A stretch of DNA of 64,000 nucleotides from Ruminococcus sp. (lineage in GTDB: Bacteria > Bacillota > Clostridia > Oscillospirales > Acutalibacteraceae), in NCBI GenBank assembly GCA_017411385.1, contig JAFQQF010000009.1:1-64000 (forward strand), in the 5' to 3' direction. A program made the translations under genes and the position numbers. The notes beneath the pieces are model-generated. The model saw only the letters and a list, made by a program, of their open reading frames with translations. It made no database searches and was not told the origin of the DNA. Position 1 is the stretch's first letter, and every line of letters begins with the position of its first letter. Below, piece by piece: positions 25,157 to 34,198 of this stretch.

Positions 25157-26974
25157 ATGAACGAGTTAGACTATAATAAAATTACTGCAGATGTAATAAC
25201 TAGTTTAGCTAAAGATGCAGCTAAAGGTATTTTTCGTAAGTTGGCAAAAAAATATAAAGACTTTATAAATAAAGATGATATAGATTTTGGGGTTGCTTTT
25301 GAGAAATATTTGACCGAATCTGAAAAACATATAAGTATGGCAAAAACTATTTTATATGGTCAAACACCAAGACACCTATATACATTTTTTGAGTGTATGG
25401 GAATAAAAAATAGTCAAAATACCGTGGACACTTCAGATGTGAATAATATTTTATCAATCGGGCATAAAATTATTATAACTGGTACGGGTGGAATAGGAAA
25501 AAGTATGCTGATGCGACATTGCTTCTTAAACACCATTAGCAATACACAATTGATTCCTGTTCTTGTGGAACTTAGAGGATTAAATGAGTTTTTGCCTGAA
25601 GATATATCCATAGAGAGGTTTATTTATAACACTTTAAGAACCTTTGGGTTTAATATGGAAGAGGAATATTTTGAATATAGCCTTGAGACGGGGTGTTATT
25701 TATTTTTGTTTGATGGTTATGATGAGGTGAAGAATTTGTTGTCACCCAAAGTAGCTCAAGAAATTATAGATTTTAGCAACAAATATTCTGAAAATTATAT
25801 TGTTGTATCATCTAGACCATTGGAAGAGTTTGTAGGTTGGTCAGATTTCAATGAATATTCGTCTATGAGCTTAACAAAAGATCAAGCATTGTCGCTCATA
25901 TCAAAATTGGATTATGATAAAGAGTTGAAAGAAAAGTTTTATAAAGAATTAGATGATGAGTTGTATGAAAAATATCAGTCCTTTGCTTCAAACCCACTTC
26001 TGCTGACGATTATGTTGATGACTTTTGAGGGTAGAATTTCTATTCCAGATAGTAAAACAGACTTTTATGAGCAAGCCTTTTCAGCGCTATTCCACAGACA
26101 CGATGCAAGAAAAAAAGGGGGCTATAAAAGAGAAATACTTTCTGGGTTGAGTTATGAAGATTTTAAAAAAGTGTTTTCTTATTTTTGTTTCAGATCGTTT
26201 TTTAAAGATCAATACGAATTCACAGAAAAAACGGCATTAGAGAATATCGCAAAAGCAAAAGAAAAGACATATACTTATGGCGATTTTTGTAATACTGATT
26301 TTTTAGATGATATGGTAAAAGCGGTGTGTGTATTAGTACATGAAGGGTTGAATTACAGATTTTCACATCGCTCTTTTCAAGAATATTTTGCAGCTGTGTA
26401 TACAACACAATTAAGTGATGACGACCAAAAGAAATTTGTTACATCATGGTTAAAATCAAATAGTAGTAGATTGACTACTGATTATTTGGATATTCTAAGA
26501 GATTTACAGCCAGAGAGATTTGTCAAAAATGTTTTGTATGATCCTTTGAACGAATTGTACCGTTTGTATAAAGAGAATGGTTGTTCTAACGATTGGATAC
26601 TTCAATATGTGTATTCTGGAATGGCTATAAGAAAAAAAGAAAATGAGTATTATTCTTATATATCGATTCAAGATTCGTATTATCACACTTTGATTATAGC
26701 AATGTTGAGATATTCACATTATCCTTTTAAAGAAGATTATGAATTTAGCAAAGACGAAATCAATAAGATTGCTAAAAAGCTATGCAAAAAATATAGATTA
26801 AATCGTCCTATAGATTTTGAAGAACTAAAAGAAGATGGAATGTACGAAGAAGCAAAAAAATGCATTAATTGGGCTTTGAAGAGATTTGATAGTCTTTTCG
26901 AAGAAATCCGTAAATTTGATCTAAATGTATTTGGGAAAAAAAGAACCTTTGAATCAATGTTGGATCAATTGTGA
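25157..26974 (+). CDS. NACHT-domain NTPase (bacterial NLR-like)
   Basis: A 605-residue STAND NTPase. Residues 1-95 are helical with the segment FEKYL...KTILYG...PRHLYTFFE typical of NACHT N-terminal helical domains. The NACHT core has Walker A GTGGIGKSM (109-117), Walker B LFLFDGYDEV (182-191), a sensor region VVSSRPLEEF, and the winged-helix part SFASNPLLLTIMLMTFEG, then FSHRSFQEYFAAVYT. The last 200 residues are helical without clear repeats or an obvious effector. Bacterial NACHT proteins (bNACHT) are known antiphage factors that sense phage products. GAAAGGAG precedes ATG. AT-rich, lying between two att-like repeats. Confidence 0.9.
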   Translation: MNELDYNKITADVITSLAKDAAKGIFRKLAKKYKDFINKDDIDFGVAFEKYLTESEKHISMAKTILYGQTPRHLYTFFECMGIKNSQNTVDTSDVNNILSIGHKIIITGTGGIGKSMLMRHCFLNTISNTQLIPVLVELRGLNEFLPEDISIERFIYNTLRTFGFNMEEEYFEYSLETGCYLFLFDGYDEVKNLLSPKVAQEIIDFSNKYSENYIVVSSRPLEEFVGWSDFNEYSSMSLTKDQALSLISKLDYDKELKEKFYKELDDELYEKYQSFASNPLLLTIMLMTFEGRISIPDSKTDFYEQAFSALFHRHDARKKGGYKREILSGLSYEDFKKVFSYFCFRSFFKDQYEFTEKTALENIAKAKEKTYTYGDFCNTDFLDDMVKAVCVLVHEGLNYRFSHRSFQEYFAAVYTTQLSDDDQKKFVTSWLKSNSSRLTTDYLDILRDLQPERFVKNVLYDPLNELYRLYKENGCSNDWILQYVYSGMAIRKKENEYYSYISIQDSYYHTLIIAMLRYSHYPFKEDYEFSKDEINKIAKKLCKKYRLNRPIDFEELKEDGMYEEAKKCINWALKRFDSLFEEIRKFDLNVFGKKRTFESMLDQL

Positions 26975-27016
26975 TGTTTTTCAATAGAATCTGAGTGCTT
27001 AGATTTTTTTAGAAAA

Positions 27017-27063
27017 ACTGCTATAAATCTAAAATTGATTTTATGTACTCAATTTATAGCAGT
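27017..27063. repeat. inverted repeat at the right edge of the island
   Basis: ACTGCTATAAAT (27017-27028) and ATTTATAGCAGT (27052-27063) are perfect 12-base arms. On the minus strand the stem is followed by TTTTT and could terminate readthrough toward the NACHT gene. Its outer end adjoins the att-like repeat at 27075. Confidence 0.65.
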
Positions 27064-27074
27064 AAAATCTGGTC

Positions 27075-27089
27075 CGCAGTAAACAATGA
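27075..27089. other. att-like repeat (copy 3), island right end
   Basis: CGCAGTAAACAATGA is identical to 8959-8973. It lies 12 bases from the tRNA-Val terminator, where the chromosome-like sequence resumes. This makes it the best candidate for the right attachment site. Confidence 0.5.
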
Positions 27090-27101
27090 TATAGGCGAAA
27101 G

Positions 27102-27139
27102 AAAAAGCACTGAGGCGATTGAATCGCTTCAGTGCTTTT
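27102..27139 (-). terminator. terminator of the tRNA operon
   Basis: On the minus strand AAAAAGCACTGAAGCGATT pairs with the matching arm (one mismatch) and is followed by TTTTT, directly after the tRNA-Val 3' end. Confidence 0.85.
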
Positions 27140-27215
27140 TGGTGGGAACAACAGGGCTCGAACCTGTGACCCTCTGCTTGTAAGGCAGATGCTCTCCCAG
27201 CTGAGCTATGCTCCC
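27140..27215 (-). tRNA. tRNA-Val (anticodon TAC)
   Basis: A 76-base cloverleaf including encoded CCA. Acceptor GGGAGCA pairs with TGTTCCC (one G-U), D arm AGCTCAGCTGGGAGAGC, anticodon stem-loop CTGCCTTACAAGCAG with anticodon TAC, and T arm CAGGTTCGAGCCCTG. Confidence 0.96.
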
Positions 27216-27399
27216 ATACAACAACTTGTTTAGTTTATCATAAGTTCAAAAATAAATCAAGTATTTTTTGATACTTAAATGCGGTTTAATGTTCGGCACC
27301 ACCAAAAGGTGGCACCGACACAAATGTCTATGGGCTACGAAAAAGATATTTTTGCTGTTTTTGCGTATGAATTCGAACTCTTACATAACCGTTCGTTTT

Positions 27400-27580
27400 T
27401 AGTGAAATCGTTCGCTTACGCTCACGGTGAAATAATTTACTCCGTAAATTGTGAAATTTGATGCTATCGCATCAAGTGAAATTAAATCCACCCACTCGCC
27501 GTCGAGGCGAATTTCACACGCCGTAGGCGTATTTCACATTGCAGAGCAATATTTCACCCACCCGCAAGGGTGGATTTAGT
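27400..27580. repeat. micro-hairpin array H1
   Basis: Between the two tRNA genes lies a string of short hairpins with different stems separated by a fixed word: four TGAAAT spacers, then three in inverted form, ATTTCA. The outer arms TAAATCCACCC (27483-27493) and GGGTGGATTTA (27568-27578) close the second half. Stems include AATTTAC/GTAAATT, TTGATGC/GCATCAA, TCGCC/GGCGA, ACGCC/GGCGT and ATTGC/GCAAT. The same layout with other stems occurs at 52141-52311. From 27216 to 27400 I see nothing further. Confidence 0.8.
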
Positions 27581-27582
27581 TG

Positions 27583-27616
27583 AAAACGACAGATTCCTGT
27601 CGGAATCTGTCGTTTT
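27583..27616 (-). terminator. strong hairpin after tRNA-Pro
   Basis: A 15-base perfect stem AAAACGACAGATTCC / GGAATCTGTCGTTTT with a four-base loop lies directly after the tRNA-Pro 3' end on the minus strand, ending in a T run. It is a terminator or tRNA processing boundary. Confidence 0.85.
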
Positions 27617-27617
27617 C

Positions 27618-27694
27618 TGGTCGGGGCGACAGGACTTGAACCTGCGGCATCTTGCTCCCAAAGCAAGCGCGCTACCAAACTGCGCCACGCCCCG
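27618..27694 (-). tRNA. tRNA-Pro (anticodon TGG)
   Basis: A 77-base cloverleaf including encoded CCA. Acceptor CGGGGCG pairs with CGCCCCG, anticodon loop TTTGGGA with anticodon TGG, T arm CAGGTTCAAGTCCTG. Confidence 0.96.
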
Positions 27695-27814
27695 ATAGGT
27701 CATTTTTGTGGTGTTTCCGGGGTTTTATTGTGCTGGTTTTGAAAAGCAAATGACGTGTATTGAGGGCTTTTATGTGTGAAGCTCTCAAGGCATTTGTATG
27801 CAAACAGCTTAAAT

Positions 27815-27843
27815 ATTATACTAAATGATAGGAGTGTTGTCAA
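27815..27843 (-). promoter_or_regulatory. promoter of the tRNA-Pro gene
   Basis: Perfect consensus on the minus strand: TTGACA (27843-27838), 17-base spacer, TATAAT (27820-27815), 120 bases before the tRNA-Pro gene. Confidence 0.85.
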
Positions 27844-27945
27844 CAGGCAATTTGACAGCTGTTTTCCAAGTCTGTGAAAGCAGATGTGGCTTTAGCGTTT
27901 GTGTTGCCCGAAATATTCTGTGGCTAATGATATCTGTCATACCGA

Positions 27946-27974
27946 TTGATTAATAAAGAAATCTGTGGTAGAAT
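27946..27974 (+). promoter_or_regulatory. putative promoter of the 5'-nucleotidase gene
   Basis: TTGATT (27946-27951), 17-base spacer, TAGAAT (27969-27974), 35 bases before the ATG at 28009. Confidence 0.6.
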
Positions 27975-28008
27975 TATGTATATTCTCGGCGCAAAGAGGT
28001 GTTGTTTT

Positions 28009-29961
28009 ATGAAGATTAATTTGAATTCTTTTTTGAAAAGTCTGATGGCGGTTTTGATGTCATTGCTTCTGATTATGTCTGTGTGCTTTGGTGCAGGGGC
28101 GATTGCAGAGTCTACCGCTGATTCGGCACAGCTTGATTATGACGGAGAGTTTGTAACCGTGCTGTTTACTCACGATTTGCATTCTAACTTCCTGCCTGTT
28201 CCAAATGAAGATGGTGGTGAAGACGGAGGCTACGCCCGACTTATGACTGTTATAAATAAGCAAAGAGAAAAATATCCCGATGCAATCTTGGTTGACGGCG
28301 GAGATTTTTCTATGGGTTCTTTGTTTCAGACCTGCTTTAAAACCGATGCTCTGGAGCTTCGGCTTATGGGCAAGATGGGCTATGACGTGACTACCCTTGG
28401 CAATCACGAGTTTGACTATCTGCCCGAGGGTTTGGCTTCTATGCTCAGAAATGCTGTGGACAGCGGTGACAAACTGCCTCAAATAGTTGATGCTAACTAC
28501 CTGCCTCCCGAGAAGGGTCAGGAGGGCTACAACGAGGAAATTGTGAACGCCTTTGATTACTACGGCGTTAAGAAATACACAATTATTGAACGTGGGGGAG
28601 TGTACTTTGTTGTCTTTGGAATAACAGGTCTTGACTCAAACGATTGTGCACCCAACTCGGGAATGATTCTTGAGGATGCGGCAGAGGTTTCTCAGCAGGT
28701 TGTTGACGAGGCTCGAGCTGAGTGTAAAGCGCTTTACGGCAAAGAGCCTGTGGTGGTTTGCCTTTCTCACAGCGGTACAAGTGACGGCAAGGGCGAGGAC
28801 TACGACCTTGCAAATAAGGTTGACGGAATCGACCTTATTGTGTCAGCTCATACCCACACAACTCTACAGAATGCCATTGAGGTGAACGGTACCGCCATTG
28901 TGTCTGCAGGCAATTACGGCAAGTACTTGGGTGTGGCACACTTGAGTGTAGACTCAGACACCCCCGAGCTTGTAGGCTATGAGCTGATTCCTGTAGATGA
29001 GAATGTTGAAGAGGACATGGAAATTTCACAGCTTGTGCAGGAGTATAAAGATAAGGTAAACGAAACTTATCTTGCACCCTACGGCTTCACTTATGATGAG
29101 GTTATCCTTTCCAACAGCTACAAATTCCATACTGTCAAAGAGGTTAAGGATAAACAGCACGAATCAACCTTAGGCAATCTGTTCTCTGATGCATACAAGG
29201 CTGCAGCTGAAAAAGCACTTTCTGAAAACGTGGATGTTGCACTCACCGCAACAGGTGTTATCCGCGGTACAATTCCTGCAGGCGAGGTTACTGTAAGCGA
29301 CGTGTTCAACGCGGCTTCTCTTGGTGTGGGTACAGAGGGGGAGCTTATCAGGGTTTACCTTACAGGCAGGGACCTTAAAAATGTCTTTGAGGTAGATGCT
29401 TCTGTTCAGCCTCTGATGAAGAATGCACAGCTTTTTGTGTCGGGTGCACGGTACAGCTTCAACACAAACCGAATGATTTTCAACAAGATTATGGAAAGCT
29501 GTCTGGTTGATAATGAAGGCAATGTGATTGAGATTGAAGACGACAAGCTTTATTCCGTAGTAACAGGTATGTATGCAGGGCAGATGCTGGGCTCTGTCAA
29601 GGAAAAATCCTTTGGACTGCTTACTGTCGTTGCAAGGGATGAAGAGGGAAATCCCATTGAAATCAAGGATTTTGGCAATTATGTTATCCGTGACGAAAAG
29701 GGCAACACAGTTAAGGAATGGTATGCTATTGCCTCTTATCTTGACGAAATGATAAACGATGAAATGGACAAGCGTTACGCTGAAACAGACGGCAGAAAGC
29801 TTGTGTATTCAAGTGTGAGCCCTTCAATGATGCTAAGAAACGCCAACGTGTTTACTTACGTTGCATTAGCACTTATATTGATTTTACTTTTTGTTTTGGT
29901 GCTTGTGATTGTGCTGATAACCCGCAAGATAAAGAAAAAGAAATCATCTAAAACAAAATAA
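28009..29961 (+). CDS. membrane-anchored 5'-nucleotidase / 2',3'-cyclic phosphodiesterase family
   Basis: A 650-residue UshA-type protein. It has a signal peptide, then the metallophosphatase motifs FTHDLHSNFLPV, LVDGGDFSMGS, TLGNHEFDYL, LSHSGTSDG and SAHTHTTL, then the 5'-nucleotidase C-terminal domain with SDAYKAAAEKAL and GTIPAGEVTVSDVFNAASLG (in part), and a C-terminal transmembrane helix with a Lys-rich tail. It should dephosphorylate nucleotides at the cell surface for salvage. AAAGAGGTG precedes ATG 28009; the upstream in-frame start lacks such a site. A strong terminator follows. Confidence 0.9.
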   Translation: MKINLNSFLKSLMAVLMSLLLIMSVCFGAGAIAESTADSAQLDYDGEFVTVLFTHDLHSNFLPVPNEDGGEDGGYARLMTVINKQREKYPDAILVDGGDFSMGSLFQTCFKTDALELRLMGKMGYDVTTLGNHEFDYLPEGLASMLRNAVDSGDKLPQIVDANYLPPEKGQEGYNEEIVNAFDYYGVKKYTIIERGGVYFVVFGITGLDSNDCAPNSGMILEDAAEVSQQVVDEARAECKALYGKEPVVVCLSHSGTSDGKGEDYDLANKVDGIDLIVSAHTHTTLQNAIEVNGTAIVSAGNYGKYLGVAHLSVDSDTPELVGYELIPVDENVEEDMEISQLVQEYKDKVNETYLAPYGFTYDEVILSNSYKFHTVKEVKDKQHESTLGNLFSDAYKAAAEKALSENVDVALTATGVIRGTIPAGEVTVSDVFNAASLGVGTEGELIRVYLTGRDLKNVFEVDASVQPLMKNAQLFVSGARYSFNTNRMIFNKIMESCLVDNEGNVIEIEDDKLYSVVTGMYAGQMLGSVKEKSFGLLTVVARDEEGNPIEIKDFGNYVIRDEKGNTVKEWYAIASYLDEMINDEMDKRYAETDGRKLVYSSVSPSMMLRNANVFTYVALALILILLFVLVLVIVLITRKIKKKKSSKTK

Positions 29962-29972
29962 TTAAAGAGAAA

Positions 29973-30012
29973 AACGACCGTGGCTAAATAAAGCTGCGGT
30001 CGTTGATTTTTA
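29973..30012 (+). terminator. intrinsic terminator of the 5'-nucleotidase gene
   Basis: AACGACCG (29973-29980) pairs with CGGTCGTT (29997-30004) with a short inner GCT/AGC stem, followed by a T run. Confidence 0.88.
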
Positions 30013-30025
30013 TTCCCTCAGTCAA

Positions 30026-30376
30026 AGCCCTCTTGCCTAAAGGGGGGAAGAATGGCGAATGCCATTCAGGGGGATTCACACGCTAAGTTTTTTCAACTTA
30101 CAATCCCTCGCCAGCTTCGCTGACAGCCTTTCTGCGAAAGCGGCAACCCTTTTGTCGGCAAAGCCGACATTTCCCCTAACAGGGGAATTTCCTTTACACA
30201 AGGGAGCCCTTGCGAGGAGTCGAGGGCGTCGCCCCCTACAATAGTGCCGTTGACTTTTACTCCCTCAGTTTTTGCAAATGCAAAAACAGCTCCCTCAAAG
30301 AGGGAGCCTTTTCGGCAGGAGCTTGCCTCTGCCCTGCAAACAGGCATAAAACAGCCTCCCTTTAGACAAGGGAGGC
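30026..30376. repeat. MITE-like hairpin repeat, full copy plus fragment
   Basis: Full copy at 30026-30210: a CCTAAAGGGGGG hairpin, a GAATGGC/GCCATTC hairpin, then CTGCGAAAGCGG, GTCGGCAAAGCCGAC and CCCCTAACAGGGG hairpins, ending at CTTTACACAAGGGAGCC. The same string recurs at 34289 and 34639 and in shorter form at 35839 and 50808. From 30251 a related fragment (CTCCCTCAGTTTTTGC... AAGAGGGAGCC) fills the gap to the next gene. No coding frame here is credible. Confidence 0.88.
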
Positions 30377-30382
30377 TTAGTT

Positions 30383-32296
30383 TTATTCAAGCTCGAAGGC
30401 GCCTGTGTAAAGTCGGTAATACTGACCTTTTTCTGCAATCAAGTCATCGTGAGTTCCTCGCTCAATAATCCTGCCCTTGTCAAGCACCATAATAACATCT
30501 GAGTTCTGAACAGTTGAAAGTCTGTGGGCAATTACAAAAACTGTTCTGCCCTTCATAAGTGCGTCCATACCTCTCTGCACCAATGCTTCGGTACGGGTAT
30601 CAATAGAGGAGGTTGCCTCGTCAAGAATCATTACGGGCGGGTCGGCAATTGCAGCGCGGGCAATGGAAATAAGCTGACGCTGTCCCTGAGAAAGGTTGGC
30701 GCCGTTGTTTTCAAGCACAGTGTCGTAGCCTTGAGGCAGTCGGGATATAAAGCCGTGAGCGTTTGCAAGCTTTGCGGCGGCGATAACTTCTTCTTCGGTA
30801 GCAGAAAGCTTGCCGTAGCGTATGTTGTCCATAACCGTGCCTGTGAACAGGTTTGTATCCTGCAGAACAATGCCCAGAGAACGCCTCAGGTCGTCTTTCT
30901 TAATCTTGTTAATGTTGATTCCGTCGTAACGGATTTTGCCGTCTTCGATGTCGTAGAAGCGGTTTATCAGATTGGTGATTGTGGTTTTGCCTGCACCTGT
31001 GGCACCTACAAAAGCAACCTTCTGACCGGGCTCTGCGTAGAGGCTAATGTTATGAAGTACTGTTTTGCCCTCAACATAAGCAAAGTCTACATCAAAGAAT
31101 TTAACCTCGCCTTTAAGCTCGGTGTAGGTTACACTGCCGTCAGAGTGAGGATGCTTCCAAGCCCAGAGTCCTGTGTGCTCGGAGGTTTCAGTAAGTGTGC
31201 CGTTGTCAAGTTTTGCATTGACAAGTGTAACATAGCCGTTGTCATCCTCGGGCTTTTCGTCAAGCAGGTTAAATATTCGCTCGGCACCTGCCAGTGCCAT
31301 AACCACGGAGCTTGCCTGCTGAGCAACCTGATTTATAGGCATTGTGAAGCTTTTTGAGTAAAGCAGGAAGCTGACAATGGCACCCAATGTCAGATTAGGG
31401 TCAAAGCCTGAGATTGCAAGCATTCCGCCTACTACTGCAATGAGAACATACTGGAGATGTCCCATGTTGCCTGTGATAGGTCCTAAGATGTTTACAAACT
31501 TGTTTGCCTTGTAGGAGGTTTCGCAAAGGCTTGAGTTGAGGCTGTCAAACTCTTCCTGTGCTTTTTTTTCGTGGTTGAATACCTTGATAACCTTCTGACC
31601 GTTAATCATTTCCTGAATAAAGCCGTTTTCTTTACCCAGAGCCTGTTGCTGAACTGAGAAGTATTTTCCGCTTTTGCCTGCAACGGAGCCTGTTACCATA
31701 AGAGTTAATGCCACAAAGGCAAGCACAAAGAGTGTAAGCCACAGGTTGGTTTTAATCATAAAAACAAGGTAGACGATAATTGTGATTACAGAGGACATAA
31801 GCTGAGGTATGCTCTGAGAAACCATCTGCCTTAGGGTGTCGGTGTCGTTGGTGTAGTGGCTCATTATATCGCCGTGAGTGTGAGTGTCAAAGTATCTGAC
31901 GGGAAGCTTTTGCATATGAGAGAACATATCATTGCGGATGTCTTTCATAAGTCCCTGTGTGATAAACAGCATAAGGAGCTGTTGCAGAAGTGTTGCTCCG
32001 ATACCGCACAGGAAGATAACCGCCATACGGATAATTGCACCTAAAAGTGCCGAGTAATCTGTGCTGTTGGATGCAAGAAGCACAGAGATGTAATCGTCAA
32101 ATACTGTGCCGATAAAGCTTCCGCTTGCAGCGCTCACTATGGAGGTTACAATAATACACAGAAAAACAAGAGCATATCTGAATTTATATTCCTTCCAGAT
32201 AAAGCCTAAAAGCCGTTTGAGGGTTTTAGCCTGACTTTTGTTCATGGTGGGCTTTTTTCCTGCCAAAGCAGGGTTATGCTTCATAGGACCTGCCAT
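30383..32296 (-). CDS. heterodimeric ABC exporter, subunit B (membrane + ATPase)
   Basis: A 637-residue half-transporter: six membrane helices in the first 340 residues, then an ATPase domain with Walker A VGATGAGKTT, signature LSQGQRQ, and Walker B PPVMILDEATSSID. Between them is an insertion (about residues 355-400) seen in YfiC-like partners. Such pairs export drugs, lipids or peptides. Its ATG overlaps the stop of the upstream partner by one base (TAATG), so the two subunits are coupled. The substrate is not shown by sequence. Confidence 0.92.
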   Translation of the reverse strand: MAGPMKHNPALAGKKPTMNKSQAKTLKRLLGFIWKEYKFRYALVFLCIIVTSIVSAASGSFIGTVFDDYISVLLASNSTDYSALLGAIIRMAVIFLCGIGATLLQQLLMLFITQGLMKDIRNDMFSHMQKLPVRYFDTHTHGDIMSHYTNDTDTLRQMVSQSIPQLMSSVITIIVYLVFMIKTNLWLTLFVLAFVALTLMVTGSVAGKSGKYFSVQQQALGKENGFIQEMINGQKVIKVFNHEKKAQEEFDSLNSSLCETSYKANKFVNILGPITGNMGHLQYVLIAVVGGMLAISGFDPNLTLGAIVSFLLYSKSFTMPINQVAQQASSVVMALAGAERIFNLLDEKPEDDNGYVTLVNAKLDNGTLTETSEHTGLWAWKHPHSDGSVTYTELKGEVKFFDVDFAYVEGKTVLHNISLYAEPGQKVAFVGATGAGKTTITNLINRFYDIEDGKIRYDGININKIKKDDLRRSLGIVLQDTNLFTGTVMDNIRYGKLSATEEEVIAAAKLANAHGFISRLPQGYDTVLENNGANLSQGQRQLISIARAAIADPPVMILDEATSSIDTRTEALVQRGMDALMKGRTVFVIAHRLSTVQNSDVIMVLDKGRIIERGTHDDLIAEKGQYYRLYTGAFELE

Positions 32297-34056
32297 TATG
32301 ATAACCCTCCTTTGTTCTGAGAGGAATAAACCTCTTTGTAAATTTCGCTTGTTTCCAAAAGCTCTGAGTGAGTACCCACAGCGGATATTTTGCCTTCGTC
32401 AAGCACAACAATCTTGTCGGCGTGCTCTATAGAGGAAATTCGCTGAGCAATGATAAGCTTTGTGGTTTCGGGAATGAACTCCTTCAAAGCCTTTTGAATA
32501 AGTGCATCGGTGTGAGTGTCTACGGCACTTGTGGAGTCGTCAAGGATGAGGATTTTCGGAACCTTAAGCAAGGCTCTGGCTATGCAAAGCCTTTGCTTCT
32601 GACCGCCTGATACGTTGGTGCCGCCTTCTTCGATGTAGGTGTCGTAGCCATCGGGGAAGGTGCGGATGAATTCATCCGCACAGGCAAGCTTGCAGGCTTC
32701 GATTATTTCTTCGTCGGTAGCGTTTTCGTTGCCCCAACGGAGGTTTTCTTTGATAGTGCCCGAGAACAGCACGTTTTTCTGGAGCACCATTGCAACCGAG
32801 TCGCGAAGTGTCTTTATGTCGTAATCTCTTACATCTGTGCCGCCCACAAGGACAGTACCGCCTGTGGTGTCGTAGAGCCTTGGTATAAGCTGAACAAGGG
32901 TGGATTTGGAAGAGCCTGTGGAGCCGATGATGCCAACGGTTTCACCCGAGTTGATTTTCAGGTAAACATCGGACAGGCAGAGCTTTTTCATATCGCTTGA
33001 GTAGCTGAAATCAACATCGCGGAATTCAATTGAACCGTCTTTGACCTCATACAGGGGATTTTCAGGATTGTGGATGTCGGGAGTTTCATCAAGAACCTCT
33101 ACGATACGCTCTGCAGATGCTCTGGACATGGTAATCATAATGAAAATCATAGAAAGCATCATAAAGTTCATCAGAATCTGCATAGTGTAGGTGAACATAC
33201 TTGTAAGCTCACCCTCTGAAAGCTCAGCTCCTCCTGAGCCTACAATCAGATGTGCACCTATCCATGAAACAAGAAGCATACAAGCGTAAACACACATAAG
33301 CATCAAGGGTGAGTTAAAAGCAACGATAGTTTCCGCCTTGGTTGCAATATTGTAAATAGAGTCGGAAACGTCGGTGAACTTCTTTTTTTCAAAGTCTTCA
33401 CGCACAAAGGATTTTACAACCCTGACACCGCGTAGGTTTTCCTGAGTAACTCTGTTTAAGTTATCGTAGATTTTGAACATCTTCATAAACAGAGGGAAGG
33501 CAAACTTCATAATGAGCAGAAGTCCCAGAATAAGCACAGGCACAACGCACAGGAAGATACTGCCGAGCTTCGGGTGGATGTAAAAAGCCATGACGAAGGA
33601 GAAAATTATCATCATAGGGCTTCGCACCGCAATGCGTATGAGCATCTGGTATGAATTCTGCACGTTGGTTACATCTGTTGTCAGACGGGTGATAAGTGAA
33701 GAAGAGGAGAATTTGTCAATGTTTTTGAAGGAGTAGTTCTGGATTGAATAGAACATATCCTTTCTGAGGTTTTTGGCAAAGCCTGTGGAGGCTTTGGCGG
33801 CAAAATCTCCTGCCAAAGTGCCGAGTATCATAGAGATAAGACAACACGCTACAAGAATAAGACCAATCTTAATCAGGTTATCCGCGTTGCCCACAATCTC
33901 GCCTGCGGCGTTTTTGTAGTTGATGCCTTGGTTTATAAGCTCGGCAACAATCAAAGGAATTATAACCTCCATCAGAACCTCGCCCGAAATGAATATGGGA
34001 GCAAGGATAGAGGGAAGCTTGTATTCCCGAATGCTTTTTGCAAGTTTTTTGAGCAT
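32296..34056 (-). CDS. heterodimeric ABC exporter, subunit A (membrane + ATPase)
   Basis: A 586-residue half-transporter with six membrane helices followed by an ATPase domain: Walker A IGSTGSSKST, signature VSGGQKQRL, and Walker B PKILILDDSTSAVD. In this family the Asp in DDSTSAVD at the catalytic Glu position marks the degenerate ATP site of the pair, so the partner holds the active site. It is first of a two-gene operon. AAGGAGG precedes ATG at 34056. Confidence 0.92.
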   Translation of the reverse strand: MLKKLAKSIREYKLPSILAPIFISGEVLMEVIIPLIVAELINQGINYKNAAGEIVGNADNLIKIGLILVACCLISMILGTLAGDFAAKASTGFAKNLRKDMFYSIQNYSFKNIDKFSSSSLITRLTTDVTNVQNSYQMLIRIAVRSPMMIIFSFVMAFYIHPKLGSIFLCVVPVLILGLLLIMKFAFPLFMKMFKIYDNLNRVTQENLRGVRVVKSFVREDFEKKKFTDVSDSIYNIATKAETIVAFNSPLMLMCVYACMLLVSWIGAHLIVGSGGAELSEGELTSMFTYTMQILMNFMMLSMIFIMITMSRASAERIVEVLDETPDIHNPENPLYEVKDGSIEFRDVDFSYSSDMKKLCLSDVYLKINSGETVGIIGSTGSSKSTLVQLIPRLYDTTGGTVLVGGTDVRDYDIKTLRDSVAMVLQKNVLFSGTIKENLRWGNENATDEEIIEACKLACADEFIRTFPDGYDTYIEEGGTNVSGGQKQRLCIARALLKVPKILILDDSTSAVDTHTDALIQKALKEFIPETTKLIIAQRISSIEHADKIVVLDEGKISAVGTHSELLETSEIYKEVYSSQNKGGLS

Positions 34057-34108
34057 TCATATACCTCCTTGTATGAGTTTTTACACAAAACCATATTATA
34101 CTAATTAT

Positions 34109-34136
34109 ATTATATTTTTGCAAATTTTAATGTCAA
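34109..34136 (-). promoter_or_regulatory. promoter of the ABC exporter operon
   Basis: On the minus strand TTGACA (34136-34131), 16-base spacer and TATAAT (34114-34109), about 50 bases before the start codon. Confidence 0.82.
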
Positions 34137-34198
34137 GAAAAAGAAGGCTAAATTGACAGAAAGTTAACAATAATTAAGATCCCTCAAGAGGCACTGCC

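Noticed and set aside
25157-26974. NACHT gene as part of an Avs-type system with an N-terminal nuclease
   Set aside because: The first 95 residues look like a helical NACHT-associated domain and show no nuclease motif.
27400-27580. CRISPR-like reading of the TGAAAT-spaced array
   Set aside because: The constant word is only six bases and the variable parts are self-complementary hairpins, unlike CRISPR spacers.
30059-30468. Frames in the MITE-like repeats (also at 34274, 34648 and 47684)
   Set aside because: The same peptides appear in each repeat copy because the DNA is repeated; no ribosome sites, and codon pattern is not coding.
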